From the NCBI GenBank assembly GCA_046347475.1, contig JAXMGD010000001.1, forward strand, positions 682,001 to 746,000: a DNA stretch of 64,000 bases. The letters are read 5' to 3'. Positions 53,492 to 62,326 of the stretch are shown here, one piece after another. Within the stretch, counting starts at the first letter, position 1. Every line of letters begins with the position of its first letter. A model generated the notes under the pieces. It had not been told where the DNA came from. It did not search any database and saw only the letters and a list, made by a program, of their open reading frames with translations. The translations under genes and the position numbers were made by a program. Source of the stretch: CAMCXE01 sp046347475. Lineage in GTDB: Bacteria > Pseudomonadota > Gammaproteobacteria > Pseudomonadales > Cellvibrionaceae.

Positions 53492-54451
53492 TCATGTTGT
53501 TTTGAACTTGATTTTTTGCAGACAACTCAAAAAGTGACCAGCGATAGATAGCATATAGCCAATGCGTCGACTAAGCCTGTCTGGTGCTTGAGCGGCCATT
53601 AAAAAATAGAGCCAGAATTCAATAATAGTTGGTTGGGGTTTGGTTCGGAATTCTGTTTTTGCGAGCACGAGTAAGCGAGGACCTGCGTCTATTTGGCGGC
53701 GGTAGTGCGCGAGCATGCGTTCACGACGCAGCTCATACTGTAGTCTTCGGATCGGTGTTTTATCCGCAAGCAGCGCGTTATTTGGATGTTCACGGTGGTG
53801 TGCAAGCGCTGCGGAGAGGTAGATTTTGCGCCCACCTAAAATATCTGATCCGTAAAAAATGCAATCGTCTGGACGCGTGCGCCATTGTGAAATTTGGTCC
53901 GCTGGAAGGTCGAGAATTCGAGCCATTAAATCGCGGCGTACTGTATTGCCGGATGTAGCCACACCCTGCCATTTTGGGTAGAAGCAGCCCAGTAAAACGG
54001 AGGTGCCCAGATCTCTGTCGTGACATTGCCAACCGCGATTGAGCATAAGCCCTTCGCGAGCCCCGAACAACTTTAGGTTGCAGTACACAACGTCTATGCA
54101 TCGCTCGCGTTGGTAAACGCTCGCCATCGAGGCTAGGTAGTTAGGTTCCCATAGGTCGTCAGAGTCGAGTGGAGCAATGATATCGCCGATGCTTCTGTTA
54201 AAACCAGCAATCCACGCTGCTAATTGACCTTGGTTGGACTGTGTTAACAACAGCACTCTTGGATCTTCGCCAAAGCGTGCTTTTAGTCTCTCTTGCGATT
54301 CATCGCTGGAACCATCATCAACAACGATAACTTCTAGTGGTGGGTAGCTTTGATTAAGTGCCGACTCGACGGCGTCTATAACGTAATCTTGGTAGTTGTA
54401 GCTGCTGACGATGACTGAAAAAGTTGGGCCTGAAAACATGCTGTTATTCAT
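53492..54451 (-). CDS. GT2-family glycosyltransferase
   Basis: The 319-residue protein begins with the GT-A nucleotide-sugar domain (FSVIVSSYNYQDYVIDAVESA, LEVIVVDDGSSDES) and the DXD-like IAPLDSDDLW. The C-terminal region has no clear membrane helix. Its ATG at 54451 overlaps the end of the preceding gene by eight bases (ATGAATAA), so the two are translationally coupled. An ATG at 54439 is an alternative start. Confidence 0.85.
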   Translation of the reverse strand: MNNSMFSGPTFSVIVSSYNYQDYVIDAVESALNQSYPPLEVIVVDDGSSDESQERLKARFGEDPRVLLLTQSNQGQLAAWIAGFNRSIGDIIAPLDSDDLWEPNYLASMASVYQRERCIDVVYCNLKLFGAREGLMLNRGWQCHDRDLGTSVLLGCFYPKWQGVATSGNTVRRDLMARILDLPADQISQWRTRPDDCIFYGSDILGGRKIYLSAALAHHREHPNNALLADKTPIRRLQYELRRERMLAHYRRQIDAGPRLLVLAKTEFRTKPQPTIIEFWLYFLMAAQAPDRLSRRIGYMLSIAGHFLSCLQKIKFKTT

Positions 54452-55361
54452 CCTGGGCTCGTTGCCGCCATCTCTGGCCGAGAAATTGTTTGAATGCGAA
54501 GCGCAATGCACTTTCGCGTCTATTGAGAAGCATTAATTGTGTCGACTTGGACATCAACAGCTTGAATAGAGCAGGGCAAAACCATTGCGTTTTTCGATCA
54601 TCCCATAGTTCGGTTAATGCAATGCAGTATTTTTGGTCGGGGCCTGGTAGTTGAGCGAGCGAATTTAGCCACTTTGCCCGCTGATCATAAAGCCTCCAAC
54701 TGTTACTCCGACTTTTGCGTTTACGGATGATATCGGTTTGGCTGTTTGCGTGCTGGCGATAGTGCACCAACGCCTCTGGCACAAAGTTGATACTGCCATA
54801 GCTGGCAGCCACTGCGGCAAGCCACCAGTCATGGAAACAGCCCTCTGGGAGCGGAAGGGCTAAGGTGATTAAGCTTCTGTGAAAGAGCATGGCATGTCCG
54901 GAAATACTGTTCCAAAAGCATAAGGGAATAACGCCAGTTCCTTGGTACATTCCTAAGCGGTCGGAAACTTTTTTATTGAGACTGTGGCCGTGCTCGTCTA
55001 CTAGTAGTGAATCACAATAACTCATTAAATGCGCATCTATTGCCGAAACTAGGCGAGCCAATTTATCGGGAAGCCAAATGTCGTCTTGGTCACATGGTGC
55101 GATAAACTCACCACGACAGAGGGCGATGGTTTGGGCAAAATTTTTAGAATACCCCAAGCGCTGGGGGTTGCGTTGCACGCTCACTCGAGAATCTTTATGT
55201 GGCCAGCTTTCAAGGCGCGCCCATGTTGAGTCTGTTGATTGGTCATCACATACGATGACCTCAAGATCGACACCTTTCTGCGCCAGTACGGACGTTATTT
55301 GCTCGTCGATATACTTCTCACCGTTATATGTACATATGGCAACTGATACTAACTTACTCAC
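54444..55361 (-). CDS. GT2-family glycosyltransferase
   Basis: The 305 residues include LVSVAICTYNGEKYIDEQI, LEVIVCDDQSTDSTW and FIAPCDQDDIWLPDKLARL, the GT-A sugar-nucleotide and metal-binding motifs of rhamnosyltransferase-like GT2 enzymes. It overlaps the downstream GT2 gene by eight bases and lies 49 bases from ydiJ. The substrate is unknown. Confidence 0.88.
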   Translation of the reverse strand: MSKLVSVAICTYNGEKYIDEQITSVLAQKGVDLEVIVCDDQSTDSTWARLESWPHKDSRVSVQRNPQRLGYSKNFAQTIALCRGEFIAPCDQDDIWLPDKLARLVSAIDAHLMSYCDSLLVDEHGHSLNKKVSDRLGMYQGTGVIPLCFWNSISGHAMLFHRSLITLALPLPEGCFHDWWLAAVAASYGSINFVPEALVHYRQHANSQTDIIRKRKSRSNSWRLYDQRAKWLNSLAQLPGPDQKYCIALTELWDDRKTQWFCPALFKLLMSKSTQLMLLNRRESALRFAFKQFLGQRWRQRAQDE

Positions 55362-55410
55362 TAGATTGTTCTCTATTCACCAAGATATTGATCGGATACC
55401 ACATGAAAAA

Positions 55411-58400
55411 TTAATATAAATTCGTTTCAGCGGCAGGAGGCCGAGCAATATTTGTGGTGCGTGAGTTAGATGGATACTCGTTGTTTAGATGTTTCAAGAG
55501 CCCCTGTACCGGATGCAGCGGTTTAACCCCCAGCTGCCGCAAGCTTTGGCTGCGGCAGGAGTAGCCGGTGACTAGGGCTGTGTCGCCGTGTTGTTTGAGG
55601 GGGGCTTCCCAACTCATGGCGAAGAGCGTTTTGGAGGCGGCAAGGTTGGCGCTTTCGTGGCCGAAGGTGCCGGACATGCCGCAGCAGCCGGTGGCCACCA
55701 CATCCAGCTCCAAACCGAGGGCTTTGAATACCTGTTGCCATTGGCCGCTTGAACTGGGCGCGTTGGTTTTTTCGGTGCAGTGGGGGAAGAGTTTAAAACG
55801 CTCCTGGCTCGCCGCCTGAGCGGTCAATTCGCTGCGGCGGGCGTGCAAAAACTCCTGCAGTAAAAGCACTTGGGGCAGCGTGCCGTCCAGGTGCTTGCGG
55901 TATTCGCTGCGAAAACACAGGCTCATGGCCGGGTCTATGCCTACCAGCGGCAAATCGGCGCGCGCGAGGGCATTGAGCGCCTGGGTGTGCTGCGCGGCGA
56001 CTTTTTTAAATGCGCGCAAAAAGCCGTGTACATGTAGGGGTTTGCCGTTGGCTTGATAGGGTGCCAGCAGCGGATAAAAGCCTAATTTTTGCAGCAGCAG
56101 GGCGCTATCAATCACCACTTGGGTTTCAAAGTAACTGGTGAAGGCATCCTGGACCAGCACAAGGGCGCGGCTTTTCTGCTCGGCACTCAGGGCGGCAAGG
56201 CTCTGGGGTGTGGCAAGTGGTATGCCCTGGGCGCTTAGGGCCTGCTGCAGATTGATGCCGGTGAGCAGTGGGCCGTCTTCAAACCCTACCACTTTACTGA
56301 GCAGGGTTTTGATGGGGCCAAAGCCCATCAGACCGTTGTAAAGTTTGGGCACCTTCGCGGCCCAAGGCAGCCCAAATTCCAGGCTCGCCACCAGATAGTC
56401 TTTGAGCGGGCGCGGGTAGCGCAGGTGGTAGAGGGCGAGGAATTTACTGCGAAACTCCGGCACATCTACCTTAATGGGGCACTGGCCGACGCAGGATTTA
56501 CAGGCCAAGCAGGTGTTCATACTGGCCTTGACCTCATGGGAGAAGTCGCTGGTGTCCTGGCGGCGGTTGCGCAGGCGCAGGGGAAGTTCGAGCACTTCTC
56601 TTAGCCAGTGGCGGGGTTTGTTCAGCAGTGCCATGGCGTCGGCGCCTTCGGCGGCCATCTGGCGCAGCCACTCGCGAATTAAGGATGCGCGGCCTTTGGG
56701 GGATTGCACTCGGTCGCGGCTGACTTTCCAGCTGGGGCACATGGGGTCGTTGGCGGCCCAGTTGTAACAGGCGCCGTTGCCGTTGCAGTAGACGGCTTCG
56801 CTAAAGCCCTGCCAGTTGTTCACCGCTATCTGCCGGTCGAACTCGCCGCGCATGCTGACTTCGTCAATTTTGAGCAGGGCGCTGTGGGCGCTGGGGGTGG
56901 CGATTTTGCCGGGGTTGAGCTGGTTGTTCGGGTCGAAGGCGGCTTTGATGCGCTGCAACTGGGGGTAGAGTTCGCCGAAGAACTGCGGCGCGTATTCGCT
57001 GCGCACGCCCTTGCCGTGTTCGCCCCAGAGCAGGCCGCCGTATTTGTAGGTGAGGGCGGCCACTTCATCACTGATGGCGCGAATCTGTTTAGCCTGCGCC
57101 GGGTCTTTTAAATCCAGCGCGGGGCGCACGTGCAGTACACCGGCATCCACATGGCCGAACATGCCGTAGCGCAGGCCGCGTGCGTCTAACAGGGCGCGAA
57201 ATTCCGCGATGTAGTCGGCCAGGTGCTCAGGCGGCACGGCGGTGTCTTCAACAAAGGGCACCGGGCGGGCTTCCCCGGCGGCATTGCCCAAGAGGCCGAC
57301 GGCTTTTTTGCGCATGCCCCAAATTTTATTCACGCTGGCGGCGCCGCGCACCAGGCTATAGCCGCTGCAGGCGTTGAGTTCCTGTTGCTCGCGCTCTAAG
57401 CGTTGGGCGAAGGCGGTGAGGCAAGCCTCCAGCGTCTCAAGCTCATCGCCGATAAACTCCACCAGGTTGATGCCCTGCACCGGCGCGCCGCTGCTGGGGA
57501 AGAATTCGGCTACCTCCAGCCAGGCGTTGTCCTGCATGGCCAGGTTCAATACGGTGGAATCCACCGTTTCGATACTGGCAGGCTGTGCGCTCATCAGAGC
57601 GTTGGCGTGGCGCAGGGCGGCGTTAAAGTCCGGGTAGGTGACCACCACCAGGGCGGTGTGTTTGGGGATAGGCAGGCAGTTGAGGGTAGCTTCGCTGATA
57701 AACCCCAGGGTGCCCTCGGAGCCGCAGAGAATATTGTTGAGATTAAAGCGGCCCTGTTCATCGCGGATATGCGCCAGATCGTAGCCGGTCAGGCAGCGGT
57801 TTAAGGGCGGGAATTTGGCCTTGATCAGCTCGCCGTGTTGGGCATCTATATCGCGCAGCAGTTGGTGAATCTGCCCCACCCGGTCGGTGCGTGCGCACAG
57901 GCTATCAAGTTCGGCATCATCAATAGCCTCGGATTGCCAGACCTGCCCGCCTAGTAGCACGGTGCTAAGGCTCAGCACATGGTCGCGGGTTTTGCCATAG
58001 AGCACTGAGCCCTGGCCTGAGGCATCGGTGTTAATCATGCCGCCGAGGGTGGCGCGATTGCTGGTGGAGAGCTCCGGGGCGAAGAACAGGCCGTGGGGTT
58101 TTAAAGCGGCATTGAGCTGATCTTTTACCACCCCCGCCTGCACCCGCGCTGTGCGGCGCTCGGGGTCTATGGCGAGGATTTGGTTCATATGTTTGGACAG
58201 GTCCACCATGATGCCTGCCGTTAAGGACTGGCCATTGGTGCCGGTGCCGCCGCCTCTGGGTGAGAGGACGAGCTCTTTAAAAGTAGTAGTGGCGGCTAGC
58301 TCCAAAATGTACACCAGGTCCTGCTGGTCTTTGGGGTAGAGCACCGCCTGGGGCAGCACCTGATAAATCGAGTTATCCGTGGCCAGTACGCTGCGGCTGG

Positions 58401-58515
58401 CATAGTCGCTCTGGATATCACCCTTAAACCCCAGCGCCTGCAGGGTGTGGAGGAATTGTTGGGTGAGGCTTGTGGGGCCGGAGGGCGTTAGGGCAGGCAG
58501 CATGGGTTTGATCAC
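55411..58515 (-). CDS. ydiJ: YdiJ-type FAD/Fe-S dehydrogenase (D-2-hydroxyacid oxidising)
   Basis: The 1034 residues closely follow E. coli YdiJ, which is reported to oxidise D-2-hydroxyglutarate. The N-terminal FAD domain has PRGGGTGTNGQSL and LSTSNRATLGGMINTDASGQ. The middle has EDTAVPPEHLADYIAEFRAL and GMFGHVDAGVLHVRPALDL. Ferredoxin-type cysteines occur in CNGNGACYNW and MNTCLACKSCVGQCPIKVD. The C-terminal CCG-domain motif is VVATGCCGMSGTFGHE. It follows moaE by 78 bases on the same strand and may be co-transcribed. Confidence 0.95.
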   Translation of the reverse strand: MIKPMLPALTPSGPTSLTQQFLHTLQALGFKGDIQSDYASRSVLATDNSIYQVLPQAVLYPKDQQDLVYILELAATTTFKELVLSPRGGGTGTNGQSLTAGIMVDLSKHMNQILAIDPERRTARVQAGVVKDQLNAALKPHGLFFAPELSTSNRATLGGMINTDASGQGSVLYGKTRDHVLSLSTVLLGGQVWQSEAIDDAELDSLCARTDRVGQIHQLLRDIDAQHGELIKAKFPPLNRCLTGYDLAHIRDEQGRFNLNNILCGSEGTLGFISEATLNCLPIPKHTALVVVTYPDFNAALRHANALMSAQPASIETVDSTVLNLAMQDNAWLEVAEFFPSSGAPVQGINLVEFIGDELETLEACLTAFAQRLEREQQELNACSGYSLVRGAASVNKIWGMRKKAVGLLGNAAGEARPVPFVEDTAVPPEHLADYIAEFRALLDARGLRYGMFGHVDAGVLHVRPALDLKDPAQAKQIRAISDEVAALTYKYGGLLWGEHGKGVRSEYAPQFFGELYPQLQRIKAAFDPNNQLNPGKIATPSAHSALLKIDEVSMRGEFDRQIAVNNWQGFSEAVYCNGNGACYNWAANDPMCPSWKVSRDRVQSPKGRASLIREWLRQMAAEGADAMALLNKPRHWLREVLELPLRLRNRRQDTSDFSHEVKASMNTCLACKSCVGQCPIKVDVPEFRSKFLALYHLRYPRPLKDYLVASLEFGLPWAAKVPKLYNGLMGFGPIKTLLSKVVGFEDGPLLTGINLQQALSAQGIPLATPQSLAALSAEQKSRALVLVQDAFTSYFETQVVIDSALLLQKLGFYPLLAPYQANGKPLHVHGFLRAFKKVAAQHTQALNALARADLPLVGIDPAMSLCFRSEYRKHLDGTLPQVLLLQEFLHARRSELTAQAASQERFKLFPHCTEKTNAPSSSGQWQQVFKALGLELDVVATGCCGMSGTFGHESANLAASKTLFAMSWEAPLKQHGDTALVTGYSCRSQSLRQLGVKPLHPVQGLLKHLNNEYPSNSRTTNIARPPAAETNLY

Positions 58516-58593
58516 AGGACTAGTCGCAAAGGGCGCATTCTACTGGGCTTGCCTGGGGATGACGAGGCCAGCCGTGCCGCTGTGTGTACGCGC

Positions 58594-59040
58594 TTAATCG
58601 CCGGCTGGATGCCAGCGCTGGAGGGCGGCCTGGTCGGAGGCTTTGGCCTCCACCCACTGATCGCCCTCGCGTTTCCAAAAGGGTGCCTGGGTTTTCAGCA
58701 TATCCATCAACCATTCGCAGGCGGCGAAGGCGTCGCGGCGGTGGGCGGCGGCGGTGGCCACCAATACAATCTGCTCGCCGGGGGCGAGGTGCCCTACGCG
58801 GTGGATCACCCGCACGCCACTTAACGCCCAGCGCTGTTGCGCTGTTTGGGCCAGTTCGAGGAGGGATTTTTCCGTCATGCCGGGGTAGTGTTCGATGTAA
58901 AGGCCTGTGCACTGGGCCGGGTCGGCGGCGAACTCGCGCACCAGGCCGACAAAACTCACCAGGGCGCCAATGCCCAGGTGGCGGCGCAGGGCGGCGCTCT
59001 CTTGGGCCGCATCGAAATCTTGGGTTTGTACGCTGATCAT
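58594..59040 (-). CDS. moaE: MoaE, molybdopterin synthase catalytic subunit
   Basis: MoaE inserts sulfur carried by MoaD into precursor Z to make molybdopterin. The 148 residues show GALVSFVGLVREF, LYIEHYPGMTEKSL, VRVIHRVGHLAPGEQIVLV and the catalytic lysine region APFWKRE. No moaD or other moa gene is nearby, so the pathway is split in this genome. Confidence 0.95.
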   Translation of the reverse strand: MISVQTQDFDAAQESAALRRHLGIGALVSFVGLVREFAADPAQCTGLYIEHYPGMTEKSLLELAQTAQQRWALSGVRVIHRVGHLAPGEQIVLVATAAAHRRDAFAACEWLMDMLKTQAPFWKREGDQWVEAKASDQAALQRWHPAGD

Positions 59041-59163
59041 GGCGCCGCCTCGTATCTAATAGCCAGGGCGGCCATGATGACAGCTTGCGGCCGAAGGGTG
59101 AAACAGGGGCTTTTAGTCACTCGGCGTTCCTGCCCACGCCTTAGAGCAATGGGGCGCTCAAAG

Positions 59164-59197
59164 GCAAAAACAAAGCCTGAGACTTGGGCTCAGGCTT
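59164..59197 (-). terminator. Intrinsic terminator for the DUF6502/DUF5666 operon
   Basis: AAGCCTGAG (59173-59181) pairs with CTCAGGCTT (59189-59197). On the minus strand it is followed by TGTTTTTG. It lies about 45 bases after the DUF5666 stop codon. Confidence 0.82.
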
Positions 59198-59242
59198 GGC
59201 GCGAAAAAAGTGTGTGTGGCTGCGCTCTGTATGGGCAGCCTT

Positions 59243-61198
59243 CTACAAAGGCCTGTGGAAGGGCAAGGTGCGGCTGGCCGCTTGCGGCGCGGCTGCAGTT
59301 TTTGGCGTGCTGGCGGCTGGCACCTCTTTATTGGGGGCCTGATTGCTCGGTTCACTGATCGCCTCATTAGTGATCGCCCCATTGCTGTGGGACGGCTCTG
59401 TTTTCACCACCGGCTCGGCGGCGCTTTTGGCATCATCGGCCCCATCGGCTTGCTCGCCCTCAGCGGCCGGGGTTTTCTCGTCAGCGGTAGTGGGCGCTTT
59501 GGGTGCTTTAGCTTCGGCGGGTTTACCCCAAGCGGCCCGGCTGAAGTTGGGCCCTTGTGGTGGGACATCTACAGGCTCCGCCTTGGTGGTGACCGGCGCT
59601 TTCGGCGGCACGGGTTCAACTGCTTTAGACGCGTCCAGAGGAGCAGTCTCCGTTTTGTGCGGCGCTACCGGAGCTGGCGCTGGGCCTGCCTGTGGGCCGG
59701 GTTGGGCAGGTTTATCAAAAAATTTGGGGCCTTTGCCGCCTGGGCTGGGGGTTATTTGGATGCTGGTGGCCTTAAAGGTATTAAAGCCGCCATCATCCAC
59801 CATCACACCGAATACAGTGACAAACTTACCCGCCGCTTTTTGCACAAACTGCGCCTTAGTAATGGGTGCAAGGTTGTCATAGAACAGTGTGTTTTCCTCC
59901 AGCAGCACGGTCAGTTGTGGATCCAGTTGGAAGGCGTCTGCATCCGCTTTTAATGGCGACTTCTGCACAAAGCCCAGGATTTTCTTCTCTATATCCAGCT
60001 GCGGGCGATCCTCCCGCTCAATGCTGGTCACCACTTGGTTGGTGCCCTCTTGGTGGCCGGTGAGCACCACATAATCATTGACCCGCAGGTTGGCAAACTT
60101 CATGCGGTCCCCGGCCATGCTCAGTTCACTATCCACCCGAGTGGCGGTGGTGAGGCGAAGCCAGCTGCCTTGCACAAGGATCTCTCCGCCCTCAAGGCTC
60201 ATGTTGCGAATCTCGCTAATCGGTCCCTGGATTTTCCACTCCACATCGGCCAGCAGGGAGATTTTATCGGCCACTAATTTGCCATCCTGCAGGTGGCCAA
60301 CAAGAGTGGCGCGGGCATTCAAACGCAGGTCAGAGGGCTTGCACCGCTCGTACACCGTAGCGTTGGTGGTGGTGACATCGAAGTTCGCCAGGGTGAAATC
60401 CTTGACCGAGACAAAACGAGTAATCAGGCCGGTTTGCGTGATGAGCTGGCCCTGGGGCAACTGGGGTTTTTGCTCCAATTCAAGGCTGTTCGGTTGCAAC
60501 ACACCATTCACCACGTTGGCGCCCCGCACGATTACTTTTTGGCCGTTGGCAAGATCGGGCAGGTTGCTGGTACTGCTCACGTTCACCGTGATGTTATTGA
60601 TGCGGAAGGTTTTGGCCTCCGGGTCAAGATCCGTGATGGAGCCGGCGAGCTCCTTAACCGCCGCCTGCATCAGCCCCACCCGCGTGGCCATGACTTCGCC
60701 TGCGGCATTTAGGGGGCCTGAGACTTCCACCTGCTGGCCCACGCGAATACCGTTGATATCCCGCGGCAAAAAGGCGAAATCCAGCGCGGTATCGTTGGTG
60801 ATGTGTACGGTTTGCCCCAGCACTACAAAGGTTTCAGCCAATAAGTCCACGCTGCTGACCGCGCCGATCACATTGGGTTGGAAATAAATCAGCTTGGCTA
60901 CGCCCTCTTTGCCATCGGCGCTGGTGGTGCCTTCCAAATGAATATAACTGCCCACGTTGAGATCCGCCTCAGTGGCGCGCACGCCGCGCACCCAGAACTC
61001 AGCGTGCTCAGTGTTGTAGTGCACGCCGTTCACAATCACGCTGCCAAAGCCATTAATCGGCCCGGACACCACCGCAATGGCCGGTGCCCCGGAGCCGTCG
61101 ATCCCCGCGTTGCCGCCACCACCACCGCCACCGCCGCAGGAGAGCAACGCGCAGAAGACTAAAAGCCCCAGACCGGAGCGAAATGAAGTGGGCAACAT
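59243..61198 (-). CDS. DUF5666-repeat lipoprotein, unknown function
   Basis: The 651-residue protein has a lipoprotein signal (ALLSCGGGG) followed by glycines. About five repeated OB-like beta units of 60-80 residues follow (GFGSVIVNGVHYN, GSYIHLEGTTSADGK, NGIRVGQQVEVSGPLNAAGEVMATRV), the DUF5666 pattern. From about residue 520 it becomes Pro/Ala/Lys/Glu-rich and probably disordered (TETAPLDASKAVEPVPPKAP). Its start is two bases after the stop of the DUF6502 gene, so the two are one operon. No activity is known. Confidence 0.85.
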   Translation of the reverse strand: MLPTSFRSGLGLLVFCALLSCGGGGGGGGNAGIDGSGAPAIAVVSGPINGFGSVIVNGVHYNTEHAEFWVRGVRATEADLNVGSYIHLEGTTSADGKEGVAKLIYFQPNVIGAVSSVDLLAETFVVLGQTVHITNDTALDFAFLPRDINGIRVGQQVEVSGPLNAAGEVMATRVGLMQAAVKELAGSITDLDPEAKTFRINNITVNVSSTSNLPDLANGQKVIVRGANVVNGVLQPNSLELEQKPQLPQGQLITQTGLITRFVSVKDFTLANFDVTTTNATVYERCKPSDLRLNARATLVGHLQDGKLVADKISLLADVEWKIQGPISEIRNMSLEGGEILVQGSWLRLTTATRVDSELSMAGDRMKFANLRVNDYVVLTGHQEGTNQVVTSIEREDRPQLDIEKKILGFVQKSPLKADADAFQLDPQLTVLLEENTLFYDNLAPITKAQFVQKAAGKFVTVFGVMVDDGGFNTFKATSIQITPSPGGKGPKFFDKPAQPGPQAGPAPAPVAPHKTETAPLDASKAVEPVPPKAPVTTKAEPVDVPPQGPNFSRAAWGKPAEAKAPKAPTTADEKTPAAEGEQADGADDAKSAAEPVVKTEPSHSNGAITNEAISEPSNQAPNKEVPAASTPKTAAAPQAASRTLPFHRPL

Positions 61199-61200
61199 GC

Positions 61201-62043
61201 TTATGCCTCGTGGTTGTCGTGTGATTTGTGAATGGCATACACACCCACGCCCAAGCGGATTTTGCCGGCCGCAGGAGGGGTGTCACTGGAGGTTTCGTGG
61301 GAGCTCAACCAATCATCCACGCGTTCTAAAAAGGCCTGGCCTTCTTTATCGAGAAAAGCTTTAAAGGCCTTTTGGTGTTTGGGGTCAATCAAGTTATTGC
61401 TGGCCCGGCGCTCAAAACGGGGGATTTTTTTACCATTGGCGCCGCTGCCGTAGAGGTTATGAAACAGCGTATCGGCCAGCTCATTAATGACCGAACCCGC
61501 CCGTAAAATGGCATCGGGGTCTGTGTGTACGGGGAAGAAATACCGCTGTAAGGCGCGGTAGTGGTTATCGGGCAGCTCCTCTACGGCGCCCGCCCGCACC
61601 AACTCTTTAATGAGCGCCTGCAATGGCACATCGCCGCCAAAGCGTTTAGCAAGGCTTGCGAAACTCGCGCTTTCGCCATCGTGGGGCAGAGTGAGGGGCA
61701 GGCCAGAATCATCAATAAACTCCGCATCCAAATGCCAGGCGCTCAGAACACGGGTAAAGCGGTCTTGGTTGATTTGAGCATCGGCGCCGTGTTGCAGGTT
61801 TTCCAGCAGGTCTTTGATGCGTTTGACTTCTTTGCGGTCGAGCCCTGTGAGCAAGGAGACCCGGGAAACATTCGTGGGGCGCCCGCGCAGGCCAAAATCC
61901 GCCGAGGCCACCTCCACATACAAGTCTTTACTGAGCACGCAAAACTCTTTGTAGGTCACGCCATTGCGCAGCAGCATTTTAACGATAGGCGTTAAAAGCT
62001 TACGCAGGGCGACAAATACGTGTTCTTTGAGCGTGCTGGTCAT
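61201..62043 (-). CDS. DUF6502 family protein
   Basis: The 280-residue cytoplasmic protein starts with a helical segment (ALRKLLTPIVKMLLRNGVTY) followed by a winged-helix-like region (NVSRVSLLTGLDRKEVKRIKD). DNA binding is possible but untested. I recognise the family (DUF6502) from its N-terminal pattern. It is often found beside DUF5666 lipoproteins, as here with a two-base gap. Confidence 0.8.
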   Translation of the reverse strand: MTSTLKEHVFVALRKLLTPIVKMLLRNGVTYKEFCVLSKDLYVEVASADFGLRGRPTNVSRVSLLTGLDRKEVKRIKDLLENLQHGADAQINQDRFTRVLSAWHLDAEFIDDSGLPLTLPHDGESASFASLAKRFGGDVPLQALIKELVRAGAVEELPDNHYRALQRYFFPVHTDPDAILRAGSVINELADTLFHNLYGSGANGKKIPRFERRASNNLIDPKHQKAFKAFLDKEGQAFLERVDDWLSSHETSSDTPPAAGKIRLGVGVYAIHKSHDNHEA

Positions 62044-62284
62044 AATTTAAGTCGGTCCACCCGCTGGCACTCAAAGCGCCTGAACGGTTGTGCGATTAGC
62101 CCTATACATCATCTCGGCCATCTACTACAGCAAGGCCATCTACTCTTGTGGGGAATAGTGCCCTAAATAGCTCATGCTGGGGTGTGAACTGTTCGGATAT
62201 TTCACCCCGCCAGGCGTTAGGCCCAGCGGCGAGATGTATTAAGTGAGGGCTCATTAACACTTCTGGCGAAGCGAACTCACCCTC

Positions 62285-62320
62285 AAAAAACGGTGCAGCA
62301 CTGCCGGAAGCACTGCACCG
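62285..62320 (-). terminator. Intrinsic terminator for the LTxxQ poly-Ser gene
   Basis: CGGTGCAG pairs with CTGCACCG across 62291-62320. On the minus strand the stem is followed by six T (62285-62290). It begins just after the stop codon. Confidence 0.85.
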
Positions 62321-62326
62321 AATTTT

